Shown: positions 37,000 to 45,081, numbered from the stretch's first letter. The stretch is DNA of 64,000 nt from Bacteroides sedimenti (GCF_040365225.1 NZ_AP028055.1:2790001-2854000); one strand, 5' to 3'. The notes: generated from the letters alone by a model not told the origin. Numbers and translations: made by a program.

Positions 37000-38697
37000 A
37001 TGAAAAAGTTCCTTGCTAAAAAAATGATGCTCCTGGTAGGACTGGTTCTGCTGGGACTCACCTTTTCCAGTTTCAAAGACGACGATAAGAACTTTAAGGT
37101 TGCCAAGAATCTGGATATATTCAACACTATTTTCAAGGAGTTGAACATCTACTACGTAGACACCATCAACCCCGACAAGAGTATAAAAGTGGGAATCGAC
37201 GCCATGCTTGATGGGTTAGACCCCTACACGGAATACTATCCGGAAGAGGAAATGGGCGATTTGAACCTGATGCTGAAGGGAAGTTACGGTGGAATTGGTT
37301 CTATCATCACCTACTATAAAGGACGAGTAGCTATTGACGAACCTTATGAAGGGATGCCTGCTGCAAAGGTAGGATTAAAAGCGGGTGATGTGTTGCTCGA
37401 GATAGATGGGAAAGACCTCAAAGGGAAATCGGTAGCTCAGGTAAGCGAAATGCTGAAAGGACAAATAGGCACTAGCTTTATGCTGAAGGTGGAACGCCCC
37501 GGCGCCAAGAAACCTTTGGAATTTAAGCTTACCAGAGAATCAATTCAGATTCCGGCAGTACCATATTACAGCGTGGAAGCCAATAATACCGGATACATTC
37601 AGTTGAACTCTTTCACTGGAAAGCCATCCAAGGAATTCAAGGACGCTTTTCTGGCGCTTAAGAAAAAAGGAATCACCTCTTTAGTCATCGACTTGCGCAA
37701 CAACGGAGGTGGATTACTGGATGAAGCGGTTGAGATTGCCAATATGTTTATTCCAAGAGGAAAAGAGATTGTTTCTACTAAAGGAAGAATAAAGCAAGGA
37801 GACAGAAGCTATAAAACAACCCGTGAGCCGATTGACCCCGAAATTCCTATCACTGTGCTGGTAAACAATTCATCAGCTTCAGCATCCGAGATTCTTGCCG
37901 GAGCCTTCCAGGACCTGGATCGTGCAGTAATTATCGGAACAAGAACATTTGGAAAAGGACTGGTTCAAACCACCCGTAATCTTCCTTATGGCGGCAACCT
38001 GAAACTGACAACTGCAAAGTACTACATACCCAGCGGACGATGCGTTCAGGCCATTGATTACAAACACCGCAACGAAGACGGAAGCGTGGGTCGTGTGCCC
38101 GATAGCCTGACAACAGTGTTCCATACTGCTGCCGGAAGAGAAGTCCGCGACGGTGGAGGAATTATGCCGGATGTGGAAATCAAGGTGGAAAAAGCACCCA
38201 ACATCCTTTTTTATCTGGTAATGGACAAGCTGATCTTTGAATATGCAAACGACTATTGCGTGAAGCACCCTACAATTGCATCTGCAAAAGACTTTGTACT
38301 GACAGACGAAGATTACAACGAATTCAAGGCATTGGTAAACAAAGCAAACTTTAAATACGACCGCCAGAGCGACAAGGTTCTTAAGAATCTGAAAGAGGTG
38401 GCCGAATTCGAAGGCTATATGGACGAAGCTTCGGAAGAGTTTAAGGCATTGGAAAAGAAGCTAAGCCACAACTTAGACCGCGACCTGGACCATTTTGCCA
38501 AGGATATCAAATCGGTTATCTCAACGGAGATTGTAAAACGTTCACAATTCCAGAAGGGAGCCATCATTCAGCAGCTGAAAGGGGATGAAGAACTTGCAAA
38601 AGCCATTGAACTGCTCAAGGACCAGGATAAATACAAGAGTCTCCTGAAACCGGGCAAAACAAACGCAGAGCAGAAATCTGTCGCAACAGCAAAATAA
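37000..38697 (+). CDS. S41 C-terminal processing peptidase
   Basis: A CtpA/Tsp-like protease of 565 residues. The N-terminal hydrophobic segment (about residues 8-24) is a signal or anchor. A PDZ domain covers about residues 90-175 (GMPAAKVGLKAGDVLLEIDGKDL). The S41 catalytic core follows: the nucleophile is the serine in NNSSASASEILAGAF near residue 293 and the lysine in TFGKGLVQTT near residue 318. A charged helical C-terminal region from about 430 is typical of the Bacteroidales form. It probably cleaves unstructured periplasmic C-termini. A terminator-like hairpin follows. Confidence 0.94.
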   Translation: MKKFLAKKMMLLVGLVLLGLTFSSFKDDDKNFKVAKNLDIFNTIFKELNIYYVDTINPDKSIKVGIDAMLDGLDPYTEYYPEEEMGDLNLMLKGSYGGIGSIITYYKGRVAIDEPYEGMPAAKVGLKAGDVLLEIDGKDLKGKSVAQVSEMLKGQIGTSFMLKVERPGAKKPLEFKLTRESIQIPAVPYYSVEANNTGYIQLNSFTGKPSKEFKDAFLALKKKGITSLVIDLRNNGGGLLDEAVEIANMFIPRGKEIVSTKGRIKQGDRSYKTTREPIDPEIPITVLVNNSSASASEILAGAFQDLDRAVIIGTRTFGKGLVQTTRNLPYGGNLKLTTAKYYIPSGRCVQAIDYKHRNEDGSVGRVPDSLTTVFHTAAGREVRDGGGIMPDVEIKVEKAPNILFYLVMDKLIFEYANDYCVKHPTIASAKDFVLTDEDYNEFKALVNKANFKYDRQSDKVLKNLKEVAEFEGYMDEASEEFKALEKKLSHNLDRDLDHFAKDIKSVISTEIVKRSQFQKGAIIQQLKGDEELAKAIELLKDQDKYKSLLKPGKTNAEQKSVATAK

Positions 38698-38756
38698 CAA
38701 CTTTAGGTATTAAGCCAGAACCGGTTCGTTCATACTGACCTGGTTCTTTAAGATAT

Positions 38757-38787
38757 GAGGGTGAACCGCTAAATATGGTCCACCCTC
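38757..38787 (+). terminator. terminator after the S41 protease gene
   Basis: GAGGGTG (38757-38763) with ACC pairs with GGT and CACCCTC (38781-38787), followed by TTTTATT. One mismatch lies between the two paired blocks. Confidence 0.6.
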
Positions 38788-38910
38788 TTTTATTCTTGCC
38801 TTTTGGTTCTGCTGCTGATTTCAGATTATCGATAAAACACCCCTTCTTTCTCTTTTCTTCTTCCTTTCTTCACGACTTATGTATCCAAAAAAGCCTTGCT
38901 TTAAGAGATG

Positions 38911-39068
38911 TAAACATTTTTAGTGGCAGTGTGGCAGAAGAAACATTCTTTTTCTCGTTCCAGAAATCGTAATTCCAAAAAAATTCTTTTTGAAGAATTT
39001 TCAAATTTCATTTTCTGAAACCGAATAAGCCTTATTTTCACTGCCACTACTGCCACTAAAATTGTTTA
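38911..39068. repeat. long hairpin element 1
   Basis: The ends TAAACATTTTTAGTGGCAGT (from 38911) and its near-complement ending at 39068 (AGTGGCAG/CTGCCACT core) form an inverted repeat of 27-28 bases with one mismatch and a one-base gap. The interior is itself partly self-complementary around a TCTTTTTGA loop. It resembles element 2 in the loop region. No reading frame is present. Confidence 0.75.
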
Positions 39069-39112
39069 CAAAAGAAAGAACGACTCAGAATAAAGTCATT
39101 TTCAGAACTGCC

Positions 39113-39250
39113 GGGGTGTAGAGGGTGGAGTAAAATAGTCCCTTTTTCGGTTTTAGAATTTCATATTTGAAAAAAATCTTTTTGAGGATTTTTCAAATTT
39201 CATTTTTTGAAATCGAAAAACCTTTGTTTTCTCTCCACCCTCTGCACCCC
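39113..39250. repeat. long hairpin element 2
   Basis: GGGGTGTAGAGGGTGGAG (39113-39130) pairs with CTCCACCCTCTGCACCCC (39233-39250) with one mismatch. The inner arms, with TTTCATATTTGAAAAAAATC and its near-complement, continue the stem to a TTTTTGAG loop. About 45 bases separate it from element 1, with which it shares the loop-proximal sequence TTTTCAAATTTCATTTT. Confidence 0.75.
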
Positions 39251-39386
39251 AAAGAGTAAACGTGTAGTACTATATGGCTGGTTATCTGTGTTATATGTAT
39301 TACAGACAACCCAAATCAGGGCTAATAGTTCATCAGTCAACCCATTACAGAATTAGGAACTACATTAGTCAACCAAAAACCAGCGA

Positions 39387-39405
39387 TTAGGGAAATTTTC
39401 CCTAA
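39387..39405. promoter_or_regulatory. perfect 19-base palindrome, possible operator
   Basis: TTAGGGAAA T TTTCCCTAA is a perfect palindrome around one base. It lies in gene-free DNA and looks like a binding site for a dimeric regulator. No target gene is adjacent. Confidence 0.4.
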
Positions 39406-39450
39406 CAATTAACAGAAGTCGGAGTCAGTTTATTAAAAGCATCGGGACAT

Positions 39451-39549
39451 ATTACCCCAATCATGTACAAGATTAAGGGGTAATCATGTACAAGATTGAG
39501 CCCAAACATGTACAAGATTGAAGCGAAACATGTACATGATTGGGGTAAT
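39451..39549. repeat. four-unit ATGTACAAGATT array within a perfect inverted repeat
   Basis: Units at 39463, 39486, 39508 and 39530 read ATGTACAAGATT three times and ATGTACATGATT once, spaced 23, 22 and 22 bases. The whole block is closed by ATTACCCCAATCATGTACA (39451-39469) and its exact complement (39531-39549). The spacing, about two helical turns, is iteron-like. Confidence 0.8.
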
Positions 39550-39681
39550 CATTGCTGTTATTTTGGTTAATTTTCCAAGTTGATTTGGCTAGTTCCTCTT
39601 GGACAATTGATTAGTATTTTGGAATACATCCTTTTGTTCTGCCATCTGTGCACCCATTTGTAGAATTAATGTTTGCATTCT

Positions 39682-39830
39682 ACATTCGAAACCTTAATTA
39701 CTTCTGAAAAGCAATAAATTAAATAATTACAGAATGTAATAGTTACAGAACAATGATATGGTAAAATTTATTATATTTGTCGGATACGATACCCCCGATA
39801 GTTAAGAAAGCTGGGCTAGAGCTGACTATT
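39682..39830 (+). repeat. direct repeat copy A upstream of the cassette genes
   Basis: This roughly 149-base block matches 42366-42527 in the same orientation, with a few indels and by eye around 85 percent identity. Shared landmarks are ATTACTTCTGAAAA, AATTAAATAATTACAGAATG and CTAGAGCT. Copy A carries TATATTTG at 39772-39779, a promoter -7 word. Confidence 0.8.
39772..39779 (+). promoter_or_regulatory. -7 promoter element in repeat copy A
   Basis: TATATTTG fits TAnnTTTG and lies about 180 bases before the broken gene that follows. Copy B has TGTATTTG at the same place and may be inactive. Confidence 0.45.
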
Positions 39831-39953
39831 TTGTGTTGTGCCCGTTGGCATTACCAATTACAATGTAGCCCTAGCTAAAAAAGAGGATATGTAAGAGAGT
39901 TGCAAAGGGTTGATTTTACATACATGGAAAACAAATTTAAAACCTCATTTAAT

Positions 39954-40615
39954 ATGAGAACCACTAATATGAGAACCACAAAAACACTTTTAATTATTGC
40001 TTTTAGCATTTTGTTCTGCTCCATGTGTTGGGCGTCTAAAAGTCAGCAAACAAACAATAAACAATTGCTAGTGGCAGGGAAAGATGTTGTCAAACCGAAA
40101 GCGAGAATATCTAAAGGGGGATTAATTTTTAGAGAATGGAATATAAATAAAGACACATTAGAGCTAATCTCGGTAGACGATTTCTTAGCTTTTCCTTTTG
40201 GTAGCTATAAAAAAATAAATGATTTACAGGTAAGGTTCAAAGGTCTGAAGTATAAAGAGGTAGTTGATAGTCATGACCCGAAAGGTACTACAAAACTAAA
40301 TAAGTTCTTTGTTGGAAATAACTATATTAAATTCATCTTTCTTAAAGATGTTTTTTCCGACATGAGAAGATCCAGATTGTTTCTGCAAACATTAATGACA
40401 AGGAAATTATCTTATCGAAAAAGATACAGGTAGGAATAACTAAAGACGAGTTTTTTTCAATTCTGATTGGCAATTCTATAAATTGCAACATATCAGAAAT
40501 AAATGTAGTTAAATTAACCTGGGAAGCTCTTGGTGTTTGGCATTATTATCATTTTGACGGAAACACATTGAAATCTATAATTATTGATACAGATTATATT
40601 TTAGATAAGGATTAA
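39954..40615 (+). pseudogene. secreted hypothetical protein gene broken by a frameshift
   Basis: The frame opens with a signal peptide (MRTTKTLLIIAFSILFCSMCWA) and continues to KDVFSD near 40361, then runs into a stop at 40433 through an unlikely Arg-rich tail. A second frame starting at 40361 reads HEKIQIVSANINDKEIILSKK and continues with plausible protein to TAA at 40613-40615, ending YILDKD. The switch lies at a run of six T (40351-40356). Restoring a seventh T would join the two parts as KDVFFRHEKIQ. The start region is a 15-base tandem copy (AATATGAGAACCACT-like), so ATG 39954 or 39969 may be used. No family is recognised. Confidence 0.75.
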
Positions 40616-40676
40616 CTGCATTAATATTCCAAATTGGTTGTGCCTACTCATTTATGTACCCATAAAAAATCAAAAC

Positions 40677-41354
40677 ATGAAATCGTATAAATTTTGTTTT
40701 TATCATATACTACTCTTATTCGTTTTTCAACTAAATGTTTTCGCTCAAAAAAGCCAAACAAGCGGAACATATATTGGGGAAGAACAAGAGGCAATCATTA
40801 TAGAAAACAATAGTTTTAGAATTTTTCCAGGTATTTTAATGGACAAGGACTATTCGAAAACCGCGTCTGGAAGCATCAAGTATTGCACTGACAACTTTTT
40901 AGAATTAAATTCTACTGATTATAGTAAAAAAGTAACTGAAAGTGTTGTTATTACAGAATCGAAAATCTCCAATATGAAGGATAGCATTTTGATAGTCTTT
41001 CATTTCCCTTTTTCTAAACAATATAAGATAGAAATGCACATAGAAGACTTAGGGAAATTTGAATCTATTAACAATAACAAAATAATAATAAAGGATAACA
41101 CTAAAAAAATAAAATCAATAAACTTCAAAATATTTAATTTAGATATCATCCCTGAACAAACTGGCAACTGTTATAATATTATATCATATAATTACGATTC
41201 TAAATATTTAATTAAGAATAAAGAATCAAATTGTATTTCCATCTCTATCCCAGAATTAACGGATGCTTACTTTCTTAATATATTTATTAAAGGTGAATAC
41301 GCCTTAATTAAAAACGGAGCTTTATGGTGGAGAGGGAAATGTTATGTAAAATGA
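40677..41354 (+). CDS. hypothetical secreted protein
   Basis: From ATG 40677 the product has 225 residues with a signal peptide ending near residue 25 (LLFVFQLNVFAQ). The mature part is rich in Ile, Lys, Asn and Ser, consistent with a beta-rich periplasmic or surface protein, and ends GALWWRGKCYVK. I recognise no domain. It lies in the AT-rich island between a broken gene and a SUKH-type gene on the same strand, within the direct-repeat-bounded segment. Its codon use is more AT-rich than the core genes nearby, which fits horizontal transfer. Confidence 0.6.
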   Translation: MKSYKFCFYHILLLFVFQLNVFAQKSQTSGTYIGEEQEAIIIENNSFRIFPGILMDKDYSKTASGSIKYCTDNFLELNSTDYSKKVTESVVITESKISNMKDSILIVFHFPFSKQYKIEMHIEDLGKFESINNNKIIIKDNTKKIKSINFKIFNLDIIPEQTGNCYNIISYNYDSKYLIKNKESNCISISIPELTDAYFLNIFIKGEYALIKNGALWWRGKCYVK

Positions 41355-41502
41355 AAACATTAGTCCCACTTTTAATAACATCTTGGATATTTATGATGCA
41401 CATGTGCGTTCTTATATCTGGAACAATAAATATCCTGTGTCATACGATGAGTAGATTAGCTTTGAATATAAATCTTCATTTAAAAAATATATGATAAATT
41501 AG
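41350..41502 (+). pseudogene. stop-interrupted remnant of an unknown gene
   Basis: In the frame starting at 41350 the translation NENISPTFNNILDIYDAHVR and onward is protein-like up to SYDE, then meets TAG at 41452-41454. It continues ISFEYKSSFKKYMIN to TAG at 41500-41502. A single G for A change would make TGG and a continuous C-terminus. No start codon fits in this frame. It looks like the tail of a lost gene, perhaps an immunity or secreted protein. Low certainty. Confidence 0.4.
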
Positions 41503-41614
41503 TAGCAAAATAGATCGGAAATAGAATAATAAAGTAGAATTATTGGCAGAAGAAAATAACATTATTTCATGTAATAAATATAAGGTATATCTCTTCGAAA
41601 ACAATCAATTAAAA

Positions 41615-42199
41615 ATGAAAAACTCAGAAATATCAAGCTTGTTGTACAAATTCGAAAATTTAGGAATAGGAAATTCAAGCGATGGAGCCACCATGATAGG
41701 CAAAGCGCCTCATGTTGGACCAAAAGCCTGGCTAAATATCTTATTCCCTACATTGAATAAAGAAGAATTATTTTATTTGAGTGAAGAATTAAAAACTGAA
41801 ATACCAAAAGAATACGCTGATTTTTTGTTAAATTTTAGCAATGGGCTAAATGTATTATCGTCAACACTCAGCTTGTATGGTCTTAGAAAGCAAATAAACC
41901 GTGATATAGAAGCGAATGTAAGACAACCATATTCAATAATAACACCTAATCTCTATGAAAGACCACATAATGCAAAAGATAGTTACTTTTTTATCGGCGG
42001 TTATAACTGGGATGGTTCGCATCTTTATATAGACAAAGAAACAAATATTGTTCATTGCTGTGAAAGATGGGATGCTACATCAAGAAAACAATGGAACTCT
42101 TTAGAAGAAATGATATTATCTGAAATAAAAAGATTATATAAACTCTTCGATGATAATGGCGTAGAGCTTGATGAGGATAAAGAGACGATACCGTATTAA
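41615..42199 (+). CDS. SMI1/KNR4 (SUKH) family immunity-like protein
   Basis: The product has about 194 residues from ATG 41615; a TTG at 41543 would add 24. The SUKH landmarks are visible: LFPTLNKEELFYLSEELKTEIPKEYADFLLNFSNG, whose PxxYxxFLxxxNG core is typical, and FFIGGYNWDGSHLYID, followed by CCERWDATSRKQW. SUKH proteins commonly act as immunity partners of nuclease toxins in polymorphic toxin systems. No toxin gene is in the window, so this one looks like an orphan. It is AT-rich and lies inside the direct-repeat-bounded cassette. Confidence 0.78.
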   Translation: MKNSEISSLLYKFENLGIGNSSDGATMIGKAPHVGPKAWLNILFPTLNKEELFYLSEELKTEIPKEYADFLLNFSNGLNVLSSTLSLYGLRKQINRDIEANVRQPYSIITPNLYERPHNAKDSYFFIGGYNWDGSHLYIDKETNIVHCCERWDATSRKQWNSLEEMILSEIKRLYKLFDDNGVELDEDKETIPY

Positions 42200-42365
42200 G
42201 AATATTAATAAGCACAATCTGGGCACTTATAAAATTTTAAATTAATATTGTTCACTGAAATCTCACACCATCGTATGCATGACTTAGCATATCGCGACAT
42301 CTTATTTACGATACATTTATTATGGAAGAACTTGCATTTTGCAATTAAATTAGATCAATCACTCG

Positions 42366-42527
42366 ACATTCAAACCCCATAATTACTTCTGAAAACAATA
42401 AATTAAATAATTACAGAATGTAATAGTAACAGAGCAATGATATGGTAAAAAAATTATTGTATTTGTCGGACACGATACAACAGTATGCGTTATGCGATAG
42501 TTAATGAAGGCAGGCTAGAGCTACTAT
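42366..42527 (+). repeat. direct repeat copy B downstream of the cassette genes
   Basis: This block of roughly 162 bases matches 39682-39830 in the same orientation. It differs in having a 12-base insertion after CACGATAC and TGTATTTG in place of the promoter word. It precedes the beta-helix surface protein gene by 350 bases. Confidence 0.8.
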
Positions 42528-42879
42528 TCGTTGAAAAACTTACAGAAGGAACTTTCTATATTGATAATTTATTAGTTTATAATGCAATAATTAGCATATT
42601 GTCTACATGATATACATTATATTTTTAAATGAACCTTTTCAATATATAATTTGTTAAATGATTAGAATAGAAGCGTTTTAAATATTATCCTGATTGAAAT
42701 ATCGACAAATTTACAGCATCGACAAACGATCCATGCCTTTTTGTGGCGTGTTATTTTCCATGTCATTTGGCGAACGATGTCGAGCCCCTCACGGCAGTGG
42801 TATGTTTAACAGTTCCCGCGCCTTCTTTTTATGTCAAACCCTGAACTAGAGAACTGGACAGGAAGAATGAAAGAATATT
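42528..42879. other. gene-poor AT-rich stretch before the adhesin gene
   Basis: No supported gene. ATCGACAAA occurs twice at about 42704 and 42720. A short frame from ATG 42832 runs MSNPELENWTGRMKEYYG and overlaps the adhesin start in another frame. It has no recognisable family and may be chance. Confidence 0.3.
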
Positions 42880-44973
42880 ATGGAAAAGAAAAGTCATGTA
42901 AAAGCAATTGCATTGCTATTAATGTTCTTCTGTTTGAATGGGAATTTATTATCTAAAACTATTTATTATGTGAAAACACGTGGATTTGGCGATGGCTCTT
43001 CATGGGCTAGTGCTGCTGGAAACATTCAAACAATGATTGATAAAGCCGTAGCTGGAGATGAGGTTTGGGTAGCAAAAGGACTTTATTTCCCCACAACTGA
43101 AACTATTGCACGGGATGCTCGCTCGCGTACTTATGTATTAAAAGATGGCGTGAATGTTTTGGGTGGATTTGCAGGAACAGAATCAGCTATTCCACAGCGT
43201 GCTTTAGCAGACTTAGATAAAAACGGGAAAATTGACTCGTGGGAGTTTGTAAATGCAACACTATTAAGTGGTGATATTGACGGAGTGGAAGATGTCTGGA
43301 CAAAAACCATAAATTCCGATGGAAAAACATGGGAATGGACTATCACCGGAAATACAGGAAATTGCTACCGAGTGGTTACTTGCCAAACTGATTTTACAAA
43401 TAAAACTAATTTCGATGGGTTCTCAATTAAAGGAGCAAATGGCTATGAAACACAACTCGGGGGTGGAATATATGGAATGGCCAACTTGTCTATAGCGAAT
43501 TGCACAGTAAACAACTGTTATGCATATGGTAGCGGAGGTGGAATATATGTCCTATCTTCTTCTGTTGCCAATTGCACAATTAGCAACTGTTCTACAGAAT
43601 ATAACGGTGGTGGAATATATTCCGAATCTTCTTCTGTTGCCAATTGTACGGTTAGCAACTGTTCTACAGATATGGGAGGAATATATGTCCTATCTTCTTC
43701 TGTTGCCAATTGTACGGTTAGCAACTGTTCTGCAGATTATTTCCAAGGTGGTGGAATATATGCCGTTACTGCTTATGTCGCCAATTGCACAGTTTGTAAC
43801 TGTTCTGTTGTAGATAAAGGTGGTGGAATATACGCTATAGGTACTTCTACTGTAGCCAATTGCGCTGTCAACAACTGTTACGCAGCAGATAAAGGTGGTG
43901 GAATATTTGCTGATATTTATTCTACTGTAGCCTACTGTGCTGCAAGCAACAATAAGACAGGTTCTGGAGGACCAGATATTTCAGGCGGATTACAAATGAG
44001 TAATATTAGTCCGTTTGTGGAAACTGCATATATAAAACCGACAAGTTATATTGGCATAGCAACAACTGAAGCACAACAAGCAGAGCTGCTCAGCGCTAAT
44101 TGGCGTTTGCGTGAGGCCTCACCCTGTATTAATGCGGGTATTCAAACTTCTGTTGTTACTAATAATGACATTGATGGTAATCCGAGAATACAATATGGCT
44201 TAATAGATATAGGCGCTTATGAATTTAGTGTGCCCACCATCCAATTACCTGCCGTTGAGAATTTCAATAATTGGACGAATTTTGATGGTAGTAATGTTTT
44301 ATACAATTCTGCAACAATCAATGGTGGACCACTACAGATAAGTTGGGGAATAGAAAACCAAAAGGCTGTATTTAGTTGGAAGACTAATTTAACATCAGCA
44401 TACAGTGAAGCGTTCTTCACTTACCAAATAGATGCAACCAAAGCAACAAACGTTTTTCTACGCTACGATATGTACTTTAAAGCTTATGCGGGAACAATAA
44501 CCCCTTTAGGAACAGAGAAATTAGGCGTTGACTTTTCTACTGATTTGCAGGCTTGGACATCAATTACAAGCTATTCCAATCAAAACGGCACAATTGCTAA
44601 TAAAAACTATTTGCATGACATTAGTGCATTAGCAGCGGGAAAAACCTTCTTTATCCGCTTTAACGCAAATGGAGCAAACAGCAATAGGATTGAAAAATGG
44701 GAAATTGACAATATAATAGTTGACACAGATGGTAAAACTGCAGTACAACCAACACAGGAGGATAAATACAAATATTCAATTAACAATGGAATGCTGATTA
44801 TAAGCAATTTGGATAAAGGAGCATTCGTTCAGATATACGATGTAAGCGGGAAACTTCTGAATAATGAAAATGCCATGTCAAAAACAGACTATTACACTTT
44901 ACCTTGTCATGGAGTCTATTTTATAACGATTTCTTCTGATTCGGGAGATGAGAAAAAGAAGGTAGTTTGGTAA
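42880..44973 (+). CDS. repeat-rich right-handed beta-helix surface protein with sorting-type C-terminus
   Basis: The 697-residue protein has a signal peptide ending near residue 25. A choice-of-anchor-Q-like start, GDGSSWASAAGNIQTMIDKAV, leads into a helix region. From about residue 195 to 375, six or seven turns of 20-25 residues share VANCTVSNCS and GGGIY, giving Asn and Cys ladders. A jelly-roll-like domain covers about 455-610, with a C-terminal domain from 625 (VQIYDVSGKLL, GVYFITI, ending KKKVVW) like the type A T9SS sorting signal. It likely sits on the cell surface. The repeats show near-identical DNA in places, suggesting recent rearrangement. The binding target is unknown. Confidence 0.82.
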   Translation: MEKKSHVKAIALLLMFFCLNGNLLSKTIYYVKTRGFGDGSSWASAAGNIQTMIDKAVAGDEVWVAKGLYFPTTETIARDARSRTYVLKDGVNVLGGFAGTESAIPQRALADLDKNGKIDSWEFVNATLLSGDIDGVEDVWTKTINSDGKTWEWTITGNTGNCYRVVTCQTDFTNKTNFDGFSIKGANGYETQLGGGIYGMANLSIANCTVNNCYAYGSGGGIYVLSSSVANCTISNCSTEYNGGGIYSESSSVANCTVSNCSTDMGGIYVLSSSVANCTVSNCSADYFQGGGIYAVTAYVANCTVCNCSVVDKGGGIYAIGTSTVANCAVNNCYAADKGGGIFADIYSTVAYCAASNNKTGSGGPDISGGLQMSNISPFVETAYIKPTSYIGIATTEAQQAELLSANWRLREASPCINAGIQTSVVTNNDIDGNPRIQYGLIDIGAYEFSVPTIQLPAVENFNNWTNFDGSNVLYNSATINGGPLQISWGIENQKAVFSWKTNLTSAYSEAFFTYQIDATKATNVFLRYDMYFKAYAGTITPLGTEKLGVDFSTDLQAWTSITSYSNQNGTIANKNYLHDISALAAGKTFFIRFNANGANSNRIEKWEIDNIIVDTDGKTAVQPTQEDKYKYSINNGMLIISNLDKGAFVQIYDVSGKLLNNENAMSKTDYYTLPCHGVYFITISSDSGDEKKKVVW
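43460..43925 (+). repeat. intragenic tandem repeats of the adhesin
   Basis: GGTGGAATATAT recurs at intervals of about 66-75 bases, with conserved GTTGCCAATTG and AGCAACTGTTCT segments. Some neighbouring units are nearly identical at the DNA level (43547 and 43684), and one unit has lost the Gly-Gly triplet to GGAGGA. Such arrays change length by slippage or recombination. Confidence 0.8.
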
Positions 44974-45001
44974 CAAACTACTAACGTCAGACAGTTATAA
45001 A

Positions 45002-45052
45002 AAAATTCACTCCAAAAGTTATGTATTGCTTTTTGGAATGAAGTTTTTTATT
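45002..45052. terminator. possible terminator between the adhesin and ispG
   Basis: AATTCACTCCAAAA and TTTTTGGAATGAA form an imperfect stem ending in TTTTTT, between two convergent genes. Confidence 0.55.
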
Positions 45053-45081
45053 TTCTGTGAGCAACTAAAATAGGGCGCGAA

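Noticed and set aside
39113..39250. Inverted repeats considered as a terminator for the S41 gene
   Set aside because: They lie over 400 bases downstream of the stop, behind a better hairpin at 38757, and are far longer than a terminator.
39451..39549. Repeat array considered as a CRISPR
   Set aside because: Units are 12 bases with 10-11 base gaps, far too short for CRISPR repeats and spacers, and no cas gene is near.
42832..42960. Short frame MSNPELENWTG before the adhesin
   Set aside because: It overlaps the adhesin start and signal peptide in another frame and has no family likeness.
43520..43813. Overlapping frames inside the adhesin repeats
   Set aside because: They are by-products of the tandem repeat read in other frames and have no start context or family.
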